From: Coleophora flavipennella
Lineage: Eukaryota; Arthropoda; Insecta; Lepidoptera; Coleophoridae
DNA: 64,000 bases
Reading direction: 5' to 3'
Assembly (NCBI GenBank): GCA_947284805.1
Contig: OX369281.1
Span: 2,730,501 to 2,794,500, forward strand
This document shows, piece after piece, positions 31,236 through 42,773 of the stretch (position 1 is its first letter; each line of letters opens with the position of its first letter). The notes beneath the pieces are model-generated. The model had not been told where the DNA came from, did no database searches, and saw only the letters and a program-made list of their open reading frames with translations. A program made the translations under genes and the position numbers.

Positions 31236-31422
31236 GCTATGGATGTGACACGATGAGACAGAGGTTAGAAAAGAACATTTACCACCAGTGCAGTGTATAT
31301 TCTTGATCCATTGTATGGAGTTTTGCAGGGCTGTAGTCTTTGTTATTGATTTGTATAGAAATTCGATTTTAAGGGAAGTTGTAGAACCGAATTTGTTACG
31401 ATTTATGACTAAAAAACCCACT

Positions 31423-31830
31423 TTAAGGCGAGGAATTGATTGGAACAGTTGTCTCTGTCGTTTCTTTAAGTGTAAAAAGTTAAGAAAATAACCACACTTT
31501 TTCAATGTTTTTTGTTTTCAATTAAAAACTATAATTCATTTTAAAAAATCCAACTGGCATATGAAAGTGTGTATTTAGACTAATCGAATAGAAAAATTTA
31601 TAGGTATTAAATCTGATTTGCCTGTAGAATTGCAAATCTCTCTTTTAAAAGAGGTTTCTTTGATATAGTTTTTTTTCTGTATAAAAGTTAACGAATCGTG
31701 TTTCTGAAACTGACAAAATGAAGTCATTGAAATGAAGAATCAGGTTACAAAATATTACTTTCATATGTTTTGTAATTGCTGAGAAACATCGAGATCCCTG
31801 CGACCAAAGTTTCCAAATGCCTCGCCTTAA
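31423..31830 (-). mobile_element. TTAA-flanked element, divergent interior
   Basis: TTAA at 31423-31426 and 31827-31830; inverted termini TTAAGGCGAGGAATT and TTAAGGCGAGGCATT. The left ~130 bp match the family at 12641-13039, while the rest does not. It is a deletion or recombinant derivative. Confidence 0.65.
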
Positions 31831-31904
31831 ATTATTAGGTATCGCACCATTTTGGAACAATTTTTTGACCATCTCCGTAGCGTATATGGTTTAGTTTATT
31901 AACT

Positions 31905-32178
31905 GTCTTCACGTAAAGAAGTCGCGGGTTCGTTTCCCGGCAGATTCTATTTTTTTAAGACTCGTGTTAGTTGGTGGAAGGGCATTTTCAAAGCCTACGT
32001 AGCTAGCTACCACCAACTTATCTAAGTATTGCCTCCAAACATCAATTCCAACAACATTGATGTGTTTCGGCTTGAAGATAAGATTGCGTTGGGGAATCTT
32101 GGTAAGCCCGCTTTCATCTTCGGCATCATTGTCACTGGCCTTTAGGTGAGATGATGCCAAGGGCTTACCAATTGTGAA
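31905..32178 (+). mobile_element. SINE-A with truncated head
   Basis: It begins inside the tRNA-like head ('cttcacgtaaagaagtcgcg' with B box 'gggttcgtttcccggcag') and runs to 'accaattgtgaataataaa'. An internal deletion removes part of the body. Confidence 0.75.
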
Positions 32179-33780
32179 TAATAAAAGAACACCCTGTTTG
32201 TGTACCCATCGCTGCGTGCTTTTCAGGTGACTGTGTGAGAGATAGGTTCCCGCATCTCTGGCAACTTGCCCTCACAGATATAGACGGAGACATCGGGATC
32301 ACACGCTATCTACCACTGCATCAGTAACCCGGGGATACGAGGAGAACTTCACGCATTAATTTGCACGTTTTATCTTTATTTAATTTTCTTTTCCCAAGAA
32401 TACACAAATAATGAAAATATTAAAAAAAATAAAAAAAATAAATTTAGGTATGCACGTAACATAATTCATGTTTTATTTACTACGACGAAGAAGCGTAGAC
32501 CTAAAGACTCATAATACGCTTTGAATTATGCGTAGCGTACATAAATTTATTCAATGTTAATTAAAACTTCTATTAATAGAGAAAGACGCTACTTAATTAA
32601 TCCTTAAGACACGTACAAAAAGTTTAAATTTTGGTACATTATACTCAATAAACTGCTATATTATTTCCAAAAAATTAGACTTTGACTACTTTACTTGATG
32701 GATGACACACAAAAAAAAACAAACAAAGCATGAGAAAATGCTATATCTTTTCAGTTGACTACGAGTACTACGAGCCGAACAATAAAATACCGAATATTTC
32801 GACTAACATCCCGGGAATGTGTTCACTTGTTTAGCAATTTTATTGTTCAAAACGTTTGGCTGTATAAAAGTTTAAAACAGCTAAGAAGATTTTTATAAAA
32901 TTGTTTCCATTTCTTTGATTCATGATAAAAATTAATTGCCTGACGAACCTTTTTTTTATGAAATGTTCATAATAAGAAACCGAAAAAATAAAAAAGGAGA
33001 AAAAAAATATAAAAAAGAGTACCTAGTTGACAATATCAGTTTTAGAAACTTTGCACCATATATGTTTCTTTCAACCAGAAAAATTACGGAATGCAATTAC
33101 TGTAGCACGACTTGTAGGTAACTTGTAGGTAAGGGCGTGGGTTTAAATGATGCGTGCTTACAGTTGAGTAGAATTTATTTATATTACAAGTAAAAGCATA
33201 AGACCTGAAAAGAACATAAAAACTAGAAAAACATTTTTTAAATACAAATCACAAATGTATTTAAACCCGTAATGGGTCTTTTAGAAAGTATCAAGGTATT
33301 AATTCATTAAATTTATTATATTATGAGCTGATGATGATAATCGAATTTTTGGTTTTTGAATGAAAAGTCACATGTGTCAACGCATGCGTAAAATAACAAA
33401 TATATGGAATGAAAAAAGGTCGAATGAAAAAAGAACGAATAATAGCGTATCGCATTACATTGCAAACGCTGGCTGAACCCTACGAGATAAATTAAAATAA
33501 TGTAGTACAATAATGTACACCTTAAAAGGTCTACAAAAAATGCCGCGATTGTATATGTTTATCTCTTAGGAATAACCCACAATAACCGTTTTTTATCCTT
33601 CACTTTTTACAAGAAATAATGGCTTATTTACGAAGCGATTTTATGTAATACAGCATTAATCCTTATCCAATTAAGTACCTTAAATACATAGTGCATTTAA
33701 TATAGATCAATATGGCCCTTTATAGCATATAATTTAAATGAATATTTTCAAAGATACATATTACAGATTTTAAATGCAGA
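32179..33780. other. Long stretch without supported genes
   Basis: 32200-32345 is less AT-rich and contains a 32-codon open run (CVRDRFPHLWQLALTDIDGD then IGITRYLPLHQ) that directly follows 'gcgtgcttttcag'. I do not recognise it. From 32360 to 33780 the DNA is AT-rich and lacks repeats common in this window. Confidence 0.3.
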
Positions 33781-33826
33781 GACATAGCGGGTCCACGCGG
33801 GCGAAGCCGCAGGCATAAGCTAGTTA
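33781..33826 (+). mobile_element. Helitron-like 3' terminus remnant
   Basis: 'ccacgcgggcgaagccgcag' plus GCATAAGCTAG followed by T: the family's 3' hairpin and CTAG end, without the rest. Confidence 0.6.
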
Positions 33827-34024
33827 CGAAAGAGTAAAGACCGACCGAAACTATATTTTCAGATAAAACTGAAACTGGATTTTTGGTTTCGCCCTAAACT
33901 GAAACTTATTAAGACTGTTAAATTTCCATACAGACAATGGGCGGACTGGTACAACCTTCACTATGAGAAATGTTAATTTATGTTTTTGGATAGTCATTTC
34001 TTATGGAAGATTATTAACATAGTG

Positions 34025-34363
34025 GGTTTTTCCATTCTTTGTCCCGTTGTCCGTTCGGAGTTATAGTACCGTTTGTGAGTTCCCGGATCGGTGTGAAGAC
34101 TTGGCTTGGGCCACACCCCGGACACTTCTTACAACGGGCGGGAAATGACATTTCTAAAAACAAATGACGGCGCAAACGAAATCACGGCGAAATTCTATGC
34201 GTTTGAGAAACAAACTGTTACCAATCTGTATCAATCTGGGTGACGAGGGGGTGAGGTCAGAATCTAGAGAGCGGCAGGGAGTGTCCGTACTGTATGTTAG
34301 TACTAATATATTTACTTTGGTGGTGCGCTCTTATACTTCCGAACGGACGAAGAAGGGAAAAGC
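34025..34363. mobile_element. TIR element containing a nested T7 element
   Basis: The left end ('tttttccattctttgtcc', 'gtccgttcggag') and the right end ('cttccgaacggacgaagaag', 'ggaaaagcc') are inverted repeats. Between them the T7 element at 34112-34319 makes up most of the length, so the original MITE was about 130 bp. Confidence 0.6.
34112..34319 (-). mobile_element. T7 element, complete
   Basis: The boundaries CACACCCCGGACAC and TATTTACTTTG match the family. No clear target duplication remains here. Confidence 0.7.
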
Positions 34364-34440
34364 CTGCTATTAAATATAATTACACTAAAATAAATATATC
34401 CAACAACATAAATAACAATTATTGGAAACGTTGAACACGT

Positions 34441-34686
34441 TAAAAAAACCGACTTCCATCTAACCAACTTAGTACAATTTTGCATTATTGTTTTGGGTTT
34501 TTGTTAATTTTCTAAAGAAGTGCTACACAGATTTTGATAAAGTTTATTTGGGACCAACTAAAAAATATAAGCTTTGGAATAAAAGAAGAATTATGAGAAT
34601 CCGTTTATAATCTTCGAAGATATAGCGTAACAAACACACACACAAGAAAATTGAGAACTACCTCCTCTTAAGAAGCTCGTTGACGA
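34441..34686 (+). mobile_element. MITE of the 'AACCGACTTCC' family
   Basis: 'aaaaaaccgacttccatcta', 'gtgctacacagattttgat' and a decayed right end 'cctcctcttaagaagctcg'. Confidence 0.65.
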
Positions 34687-34715
34687 AACCGAAACATCGA
34701 TCGGTTCATCATCAT

Positions 34716-35175
34716 CATATCAGGACTTCCACTGCTGGACATAGGCCTCCCTATAAACTTTGCGAATATGTCAAGTAGACACATATCGATGTTTGAAATT
34801 AGTTTTTATCGTAGTAAATTAAAACATAACTAAACAAAGGCTTAAATTAGTTTTATACTGAAAGTTTGAACCTGCTCTTTTTTTTTCCGTTTTATATCCG
34901 GTTCTGCGCTGCCCGCATCCAGCGGCTTCCCGGAACCTTCACCAGGTCATCGGTCCACCGAGTGGGACGTTTTCCGGTGCGCGGTCGCCACTCGAGAACT
35001 TTACTGCCACAACGGCCCACTGCCACTTAAGTTCAGCAATTCTGAGAGCTATGTCGGTTACTTTGGTTCTCCTACGGATCCCCTCGTTTTTGATTCGATC
35101 ACGCATTCGATAACGATCGGTTACAAGAAATAAAAAACCATTAGTAGGTTCAATTATAGGCACAAAGTGTGGCAC
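34716..35175 (-). pseudogene. RTE-type retrotransposon ORF2 C-terminal fragment
   Basis: Minus strand: RMRDRIKNEGIRRRTKVTDI, ALRIAELKWQWA, a frameshift, then KVLEWRPRTGKRPTRWTDDL and VKVPGSRWMRAAQNR. The GRPPTRW-x-DD-x-VK-x-xG block is characteristic of the end of RTE-clade polyproteins. The very end ('tatgtccagcagtgg...' and an atgatg tail) lies at 34716-34770, separated by ~110 bp of unrelated AT-rich DNA. Frameshifts and the missing RT core make it nonfunctional. Confidence 0.8.
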
Positions 35176-35514
35176 ACATTTCTCACCGCTGAGACTTAGA
35201 ATAGAATTAGACGTGATCCGTTCCGCGTTCTTGGTTTGTTATTCGCAGCACAGACCGTTCGTACCGTTTCAATGTTCTTTGAAAAGGGATTAAGTTCTTA
35301 TCCCGAGGGATCAGTTCACTTAGAAAACTCTGTTGCGATGTCTTTATAACTGTTGCCATTTCTTTACAATCGATTGCGACCTTCCGGTTAAGTGGTTTGA
35401 AAAAAATAAATTCGTCCCCGTTTTTTCTTCCTCATTGATATTCAGGTTATTTTTGGGATGATATAATTCCCGATTTGGTTGTATCTCAATGTTATGAATT
35501 GTATGTATGTATGT
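35176..35514. other. unclassified DNA
   Basis: No open frame; ends in a short gtat microsatellite (about 35501-35520). Confidence 0.35.
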
Positions 35515-35640
35515 ATGTATTAACGGGACTCTATACTAAGTCTACGCTGTCCGTCTGTCTGTCCGAGTTTTAAAGAGCTGTATATATTCGACCCGTAATA
35601 GGAAACCGGTTGAAATTTTCACAAAATATTATGAGTTACG
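35515..35640 (-). repeat. Fragment of the 'gacagac' repeat family
   Basis: 'acgggactctatactaagtc', a gtccgtctgtctgtcc run, and 'aggaaaccggttgaaatttt', the reverse-orientation inner part of the family. Confidence 0.5.
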
Positions 35641-35647
35641 ATTGCGG

Positions 35648-35955
35648 AAAAGGCGTCGGTGGCTTAACGATAATGACTCGATCCTCCTAACCAGAGGTCT
35701 CGGGTTCAATGAGTTTTTCGAAACCTACATGCATGCATATACTAACCGATTGCTTTAACGGTGAAGGAAAACATCTTGAGGAAACCTGCACATCTGATTC
35801 CAGATATGTATGAAGGTCGCGTTGCATACGTCTGTAGAGGAGTAAATCTAAATGCCCTACACGTGACCGCGGGGGATGCTAAATACAACACCGGGCAACC
35901 GCCTTCTATCCCTTGGATAGCACGTTTAATAGTGCCACACGATAAGCTTGCGGAT
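35648..35955 (+). mobile_element. SINE-B', near full length
   Basis: Head 'ggcgtcggtggcttaacgat' with 'ggtctcgggttcaat', body 'cttgaggaaacctgcacatc', 3' module 'tcccttggatagcacgttta', ending 'gccacacgataagc'. The 71-codon frame through it is incidental. Confidence 0.75.
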
Positions 35956-35999
35956 TCCCTTAAAAATAATAAGTAACAAATATTAAAAATTGTAGTTGG

Positions 36000-36245
36000 T
36001 AATAGGACATTTTTATGGACAATGTATGAACTATTTACAAATCTAACTGCACTTCTTAAGTTGGTCGACTATTACTCCTAAACTAGGAAATCCTACTGGT
36101 AATTTTCCTTTTAAATTCATTATATGTCCTACCATCTACAATTTTTTCCAGATGTCCTGAAATAGCGGTTTAGCTTGTAGGGAGGGGGGGGGGGGCTTGA
36201 CTCTTTCAATAAATAGCACTTTAAAGCTTAATATTTCGCAAACCG
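36000..36245. repeat. Dispersed repeat, inverted relative of 4600-4780
   Basis: Shares 'gtcgactattactcctaaac', 'aatagcggtttagct' and 'agcactttaaagctta' in inverted order with 4600-4780. It includes a run of 13 G interrupted by nothing at about 36184-36196. Confidence 0.55.
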
Positions 36246-36856
36246 AAACCCTGAACCGAAAAATGGTTTCTGTAAACCCTTAGTTGTTATAAAAGACCTA
36301 TTCAACGATACCCAACTAGGGTGTTGCTTATTAATTGTACTCGTGTGATGGTACGGAACCCTCGGCGCGGGAGTCCGACTCACACTTGGCAGGGTTTTCA
36401 CACAATTTTAAACAAAGGGAGGTGTTCTTGTGACTTACGTTACGCCTTTACTTTAAGGTGCTTCTTTTCGTGATTCTGTAGCGCGGTGCGCTGTTATGCA
36501 TTCTTTTTTCATTCGACCTTCTTTTCATTCCATTTATTTCTTTCCCACACATGCACTCTCATCCATCTGACAAAACCATTAAAAAAATCAAAATTATATT
36601 CATCCTTCATATTACTAAATAAAATAAATTAAATAAAGGAATTCTTCAATAAATTTTTATTTAATGGAGTTTTAACCCACGTCCTACCATACCTATATAT
36701 TCCTACTCCTGTCCGTCGTACTACAATAGGGATGACGAATGCTAGTCATCTGATTTACTTTTATCATCTGTCAAAAAGGACAAAAAAAGTCACTAAACAA
36801 ATAAATCGTAATTAACGTGCAGAAAATTTTCTTAATGGCAACAAGTACATACTTAT
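36246..36856. other. Decayed repeats and AT-rich DNA
   Basis: 36345-36400 holds 'gtacggaaccctcggcgcgg', a piece of the gacagac family. The remainder has no recognisable feature. Confidence 0.35.
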
Positions 36857-37373
36857 TCCTCACTAATTTTATAAATGTGAAAATGTGTTTATTTGTTTGT
36901 TTCAAACTATTTCGCTAAAAACCTCCACCAATCTTGGTGTAATTTGGTATACAGGTAGCCTGTGTCACTGGGAAGGACATAGGCTACTTTTTATCCCGTG
37001 AAAATAGCATAGTTCGATGCAGGGAACTATAAAATACTATTTTGAGGTTAATTTATTTAACATAGCAATGGAACAATTAATTATTGTGATTTTTTGCACA
37101 GAGTTGGTTGAGGGGTTGGGAAATTATATAACTAACTTTTTAGCATATCCTGACATAGTTCCCGAGGGATCTGGGAAAAATTCATTTTCACGCTCGCGCA
37201 CGTCGGCATCGCAACGGAGCAACTGATTGAAGTGATTTTTTGTATAGAATTGGTTGAGGGGGTGGGAATTTAAGTGACATCAGAATAGCCCTATATAGTT
37301 CCTGGGGGATCTGGCGAAAACTCATGTCCACACTCGCGATGTCCATGTGGGCTAAGCCACAAGTAAAAGCTAG
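36857..37373 (+). mobile_element. Helitron-like nonautonomous element
   Basis: It starts at 'tcctcactaattttataaat' and ends 'gtgggctaagccac', AAGTAAAAGCTAG, then T. Its internal modules match 14544-15117. The last ~56 bp are duplicated at 44331-44386. Confidence 0.7.
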
Positions 37374-37549
37374 TGATGATATAAGTAAACAATAAATAAT
37401 GTCGTACGACCTTTTTCAACGCACTTATCACATGCGAGATTTTTTTTAAATTAAAAATTTGAGTGCGTTTGGCTGCACCATTTTTTTTTTCGAAAAATCT
37501 AAATACTTTTAGGTACGATCTTTAATTTTAAAATAATTTTAATTATTTC

Positions 37550-37745
37550 GTGTTCATGTCAGCTAACCCTTTAGCTTGGTACCCGTATCATGAGAGTGCA
37601 TAAAAATAACTGTTCCGCCATCTTTGGAAGTCCGCCATATTGAATTTAATATGACGACACTTAGCTAACCATGCATTGTCATCCAAACTAAACGTGTATC
37701 GGAATCCGGAAATTGGGTCAAATATAACTTTGGAGCGGACAACTT
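37550..37745 (+). repeat. 'gtccgccat' repeat, single unit
   Basis: 'aaccctttagcttggtaccc', 'catctttggaagtccgccat' and 'atgcattgtcatccaaac' are related to the tandem pair at 6478-6735. The duplicate is at 44555-44750. Confidence 0.55.
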
Positions 37746-37864
37746 ACACATTATACATACGAACTTAAATTTACGCAAATTACATATTACTAGTTTATAA
37801 ACTACCTATAGTTTTTGAAATAAACACAAAACAAACCAGGTACTTTTATGTGCAGACCTCGCGT

Positions 37865-38071
37865 CAAAGTATACAATATATTAGTACTAACATACAGTAT
37901 GGACACTCCCTGCCGCTCTCTAGATTCCGACCTCATCCCTTCGTCACACAGATTGATACAGATTGGTGCCAGTTTCGTTCTCGAACGTATAGGACTTCGA
38001 CGTGATTTCGTTTGCTCATTTGTTTTTAGAAATGACATTTCTCGCTCGTTGATTGAAGTGTCCGGGGTGAG
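37865..38071 (+). mobile_element. T7 element with clear 7 bp duplication
   Basis: CTCGCGT at 37858-37864 and 38072-38078 flanks CAAAGTATACAATATA ... GTGTCCGGGGTGAG. The paired 78/81-codon frames on opposite strands through it are incidental. Confidence 0.8.
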
Positions 38072-38134
38072 CTCGCGTTCAGAATTTGCATAGCTATGAA
38101 ATCTTCTTACGTTACTTTTGATTTATTTGCGTTG

Positions 38135-38222
38135 CCCCATTGCGTTGGGGAATCTTGGTCTTTCTGCATCACCGTCATTTGCCATTAGGTGAGATGATGC
38201 CAAGGGCTTACCAATTGTGAAT
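38135..38222 (+). mobile_element. SINE-A 3' fragment
   Basis: 'ttgcgttggggaatcttgg', 'ccattaggtgagatgatgcc' and 'accaattgtgaataaaaaaa': the tail only, with an A-rich end. Confidence 0.75.
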
Positions 38223-39382
38223 AAAAAAATAAAATAAAAATAGGGCTTATAATTGGACCTTTGGTTATAAACAGCTAAGATAAACTGAATGTCTTTGTAT
38301 TTATATCTTAAATTTGTATTAAAATGTGACATATATAAATAATTCGATGAAATAAAATGTTTATTATAATATTTTAATTTTTACAATGTATTTACTCAAA
38401 GAAACGTATTATATTTTAACAAATATATCACAAAGCACTTACTTTACTTACTTTTTCACGAAAATGTACAGTTAACAGCATGGCAAGACTATTAAAAATG
38501 GAATTCGATTTCTTTAGCACTTTAGGCAAGAAATATAGAAGCGTATCGATACACTGTTTTTTTTTTAAATACGCTTTATTTGGACTTGCCTTTAATTATT
38601 TTTTACAGAATAATTAATACTGCCACTTGATAGCTTACCTACAGTTATTACTACTTGGAAAGTTTCCTCAAAATGAATTCAGCCATTTTAGAGATTTTTG
38701 CATTTTTTGTTGTATGGCAGCTACCTTTTTAAGATTTTTTCCAGTTTAACCAGTACTGCCACTTGAGAGTACATTAACTTATTGTTGCCAAGTGAAAATT
38801 TCATTTTAATCATTAAAGCCAGTTTTGAGATTTTTTCATTTTTTGTTGTGTGCAAGCTACCCATAAATGACTGTTCAGAGTGCATCGACGAATTAATATA
38901 AAACTCATAATTTCAAAATTTGAGTTCACCGCACCATTGGTTTAGCTGCTAGTGTTGCTAATTGCCAAAGCGTGACGGACGGATGGACTGACGCACAGAT
39001 GGATTGACGCACGGACGGACAAACGGACGGGCTCTTTCAGAAAACATATTTTTCTTTTTTGTTTATACGACTGATATAGAATACATTTTAAGTAAAATTA
39101 GGAAAAAGAAACACGACGACAACACTTTCTTTACACAACGCTTCGCTCGGTCGCTCGAAAGTAAAAAATCTTATTTTTCATAGAACACCAGATATAATTT
39201 AGTAGAACCTCGGTGGCTGAGCGTAACTCTTTGTCTCCTAGGCATGAAAACTATTTAGTTTTACAAAAACGTATTTCCTCAGGAATGTCACATATTTAGA
39301 TAGACTCAGAATGTAAAACTTAACCCGAATACAAAGTTTCCTCCAAAACGTCACAGCCGTTTCCGAGAAACCAATTTTATAT

Positions 39383-39683
39383 ACAGCATGTAGCAATATT
39401 GGTGCAGGTCCCGTTAATTTGGGCTTCTAACTCATTATAATGAACTACTTTTGTTCTATGACTTTGCTAAAATCACAAAAAAAACTTCATACAAATCGGT
39501 CAGCTCATCGAACAGTTTTGTGCATTTTTGTATGGAGGGTCGAAACTTTTTTTTTGAAAATTGACTGGTTTGACTATCCATAAAAAATGCACAAAACTGG
39601 TCGATGAGCTGACCGATTTGTATGAAGTTTTTTTTTGTGATTTCAGCAAAGTTCATCTACACTAATTTTGTTACACCCTGTAT
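39383..39683. mobile_element. Foldback MITE with mariner/Tc1-like ends
   Basis: Ends 'tacagcatgtagcaatattg' and 'aattttgttacaccctgta' are inverted. The inner arms 'tcatacaaatcggtcagctc' and 'gagctgaccgatttgtatga' are almost perfect. TA at the borders fits a Tc1/mariner-type target, by inference. The minus-strand frame (MNFAEITKKNFIQ...) simply reads the arms. The twin is at 46636-46936. Confidence 0.75.
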
Positions 39684-39922
39684 AAACAAGAATTGCTCAC
39701 TTAATGTAATATGATAAAGTACTCGTGTTTAATAAGGTGCATTATGAATGAACCTAAATGAGTAACTTTACGAACAAGTTTGTATAAAAATAAAATGTTC
39801 TAGCTTTTTTTGAAATAGAAAAAGTTAAAAGCACCCATAATATGTAGGACTATACAAAGCAGGTAAATACACTAATTAATAAACTGAATATTTTAAATAT
39901 TATTCGACGTAATTATTAAAAA

Positions 39923-40332
39923 TCTTTACCAATATTATAAATGTGAAAATGTGTTTGTTTGTTACCTTGTCACGCTTCAACGCCTTGACCAATCTTAATA
40001 CAATTTGGCATGCAGGTAGCCTGTGTCTCAAGGAAGGCCATAGGCTACTTTTATCCCGTGAAAATAGCATAGCCTGATGCAGTTTCTGAGGGAACTGAAA
40101 ATATACTCTTTTTTTTTTGGTTAATTTATTTAACATCGCAACGGAATAGGGTTATTTTTTCACAGAGATGGTTGAGGGGATAGGAAATGACGTGATTTAC
40201 TAATAAGCATATCCTGACATAGTTCCCAAGGGATCTGGAGAAAATTCATGTCCACGCTCGCGAGCCGCTTGTGGCCGCTAAGGCAATCATAAAAACGATG
40301 TCCACGCGGGCGAAGCCGCGGGTGAAAGCTAG
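39923..40332 (+). mobile_element. Helitron-like nonautonomous element (410 bp)
   Basis: A|TCTTTACCAATATTATAA at the start; 'cacgcgggcgaagccgcggg', TGAAAGCTAG, then T at the end. The hairpin is well formed (CGCGG...CCGCG). Identical to 47176-47585. Confidence 0.8.
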
Positions 40333-40727
40333 TATCTTTATAAAAAGCTCACCTGTCGACGCGAAGCTCTACTCAGCGAGCCAATCCTTGCTCGTGTTCT
40401 TGGCAGTTAATTTTCCCTACACATAGAACTGCAGCGTATCGTGGGGGTTTCAGATACGCAGCCACTGAATGATGGAACTATCTCCCCCCATCTATCAGGA
40501 ACCTACCTTCTAAATATACTTTTAAAAAGGAACTTCGTAGATATCTTTTCGAACAACAAATACAATAGGCTTAGTTTCTGTGACTTGGTGTTGCCCCCGT
40601 GGATACCGAGAGTGAGCGGTTTTTTTTAGTTCTTTTAGCCTATGTCCATCCTGTAATTCCATTCTAACTAGTGGTGAAAGATTTTTTTAAATTGGAGGAG
40701 TAGTTACGAATATTACCTTCTACATCA

Positions 40728-41026
40728 TCATTACAGCTCATATACGTCCCCACCGAGGGGCTCGAGCCAACCCCGAATCAGGGCGATTAGGCCTTATTCG
40801 ACCACGCGGGCCCAGTGCGGGTTGGTCGACTTCACACACAACCTTCGAATTCCTTCGCAGGCGTGTGCAGGTTTCCTCACGATGTTTTCCTTCACCGTTA
40901 AAGCAATCGGTAAGTATGTACGTAAGTTTTTGAAAAACTCATTGGTACATTGGCCGTCCAGATTTGAACCCGGTACCTCTGGTTAGATGGACCGAGTCGT
41001 TACCGGTTGAGCCACCGACGCTTTTT
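40728..41026 (-). mobile_element. SINE-B, full length
   Basis: The minus-strand head 'agcgtcggtggctcaaccgg', 'taacgactcggtccatc' and 'ggtaccgggttcaaatctgg' is followed by the core and a 3' end at 'gtatatgagctgtaatgatg'. Its head contains both A- and B-box-like segments. Confidence 0.85.
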
Positions 41027-41346
41027 GCATACAAACAAACAAACTTTACCTCTTTTTAATATGTATTAGTATAGATTTGCAAACATTATAGAAAATAATA
41101 AAAAACTTCGAAACTTGAGACTTATTTGGCATTATTAAACATAACATGGTATCTAAGTCAAACAACAACATTCAAAAAAACATAGGAATATTAGGAATAA
41201 AAAAAATGTTTTTACTTACAACTAAGTACGTTTACATTTTTAAGCGCTAAAGATTCGTTTCAAAATTAAAATACAAAGTCGCACTACAATACCTAAATAA
41301 TCAGTCAAAAAGCAAATGAAATGGAGAAATATTCACTCATCATTCA

Positions 41347-41515
41347 TATCAGCTCATATACGTCCCCACCGAGGGGCTCGAGCCTACCCTGAATTAGAGC
41401 GATCGGGCCTTAGTCGACCACGCGGGCCCAGTGCGGGTTGGTCGACTTCACACACAACCTGCGAGTTTCTTCGCAGGCGTGTGCAGGTTTCCTTACGATG
41501 TTTTTCTTCAAAATA
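41347..41515 (-). mobile_element. SINE-B body fragment
   Basis: From 'cagctcatatacgtccccac' to 'aggtttccttacgatgtttt'. The head is missing. It lies just outside copy 1 of the segmental duplication. Confidence 0.75.
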
Positions 41516-41889
41516 CAGCACACACAGATACGCATAAAAGATTAATGTTTAAAAATTGTTATCAAAAGTGTCAATTTGGTGTGTAAATTTCAATTGACAT
41601 TCCACTCTTATGAATCTCAGTTTAAGAAATAGTTAACTTGTTATATAGGCTCTCCTATTTTGAAATTTTCCTGCTCTGCCGAAGTTGGTAGGTACCTACT
41701 TAGTATATCACATTGAACAGGACAGTCTTATATCAATTATCATTGCTAATAATTACTTACTTTATAGCTATCGAGACCAACATAAGAAATCACAACTATT
41801 TCTTAATATAAGAAATCACAACTTTTCTTAATCAGTCTTGATTCGAAACCTACTATCTAAATATTTTTGAAAAAAATAACATAAAAAAT

Positions 41890-42380
41890 TTACATAATAC
41901 TATTGATCTCAATCATCTGCTGCATTTTTGCTAAAAGTAAAAAATCAGAGTACTCTGCCTGAAACTGTTGAGGTATAACTTTATCCGAACAAAGTTTCAT
42001 CAAATCTTTGTGCTTATGCTCAGAAATTTGCAGGAGCGTAGGATAGCAGTCCGGTAAATCAAGAAACGTCGTTTTTGATACGATTTCTTTACGAAACTCG
42101 GGTGCCTCCGGGTCCATCAAGAATTTGACCTGATGATATGCGGTTATTTTTAAAAGTAGCGATTCGTATTTTGCTAATCTTGCCGACAAGATTACCCACG
42201 AAGTATTTGTCAGCGAGAAGGTCCCATCTCTTAAAGTCTGTGTGATTTAACTTCTCAACATCAAAAGGCTTTGGATTTTGTCTTGCCGTCTGAAAAACTG
42301 TATACCATTGCGAAGAATCCCAGATAGTGGTATTTTTAACTTGGTTTTCAATTATTGCGTGTGCAAAATCGATTGTCATA
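41890..42380 (-). pseudogene. Unrecognised protein-coding remnant with one frameshift
   Basis: Two overlapping minus frames appear to be one protein. The first reads SQWYTVFQTARQNPKPFDVE, LNHTDFKRWDLLADKYFVGN and KISKIRIATFKNN. The second continues VKFLMDPEAPEFRKEIVSK, LPDCYPTLLQISEHKHKDLM and CSDKVIPQQFQAEYSDFLLL, ending in a normal stop near 41890. A frame change between about 42190 and 42100 joins them. Composition and continuity look protein-like. The 'I-x-x-x-K-x-x-DLM-x-LC...VIP-x-x-x-x-x-x-Y' ending resembles proteins of unknown function repeated in arthropod genomes, so a mobile-element origin is likely, but I cannot name a family. Confidence 0.5.
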
Positions 42381-42773
42381 TAGGTGTGCCCCGTGAATAA
42401 AAAAATCCAATATGTCCCTTTTCCTTTTTCGGCCTTTCCTTTCCATTTTTGAACCTAAATTAAACACCATTGAATGAAATACATAATCACAAGCAATAAT
42501 ATAGAAGATATTTTCAAAAACCAATAGCTTACCGGTCTGTTCCCTTTGAAAAAAGGAGCGCACAAGCCGCGCGTGCTCTCGCCGTCACAGCACGCGGCTG
42601 AGTGTTTTTCGGACAAGCGACGCGCTTAAAACCTACTTTTGTGATATCACATGGCATAAGCACCGACTCGTAATTAAATCCTTATTGGGTATTGCAATAC
42701 AAGTGACGTATAAGTATGATTGTAGAACGTGGAAGTAGTAATTAATCGACACCATGATATCTAATTTAATTTA
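42381..42773. other. No supported feature
   Basis: Contains a locally GC-rich patch (42560-42620, 'gcgcacaagccgcgcgtgct'). It could be the 5' part of the element carrying the 41.9 kb frame, but nothing proves it. Confidence 0.3.

Larger units (their letters stand above)
37318..41081. repeat. Segmental duplication, copy 1
   Basis: Matches 44331-48334 in the same orientation. From 37318 to about 38853 the copies differ by several percent plus indels. From 38854 to 41081 I find no difference from 46107-48334 (constant offset 7253). It includes a T7 element, a SINE-A tail, a foldback MITE, a Helitron-like element and a SINE-B, but no gene. Confidence 0.85.

Noticed and set aside
36184..36196. 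poly-G tract as a G-quadruplex-type element
   Set aside because: An uninterrupted G run inside a dispersed repeat, likely of slippage origin and uncertain length.
37802..38093. Overlapping open frames on both strands, repeated at 44798-45089
   Set aside because: They coincide with the T7 element. Similar frames occur in other T7 copies but are broken by stops and indels.
39456..39656. 66-codon minus frame, identical at 46709-46909
   Set aside because: It reads through the arms of a foldback MITE; identity comes from the segmental duplication.
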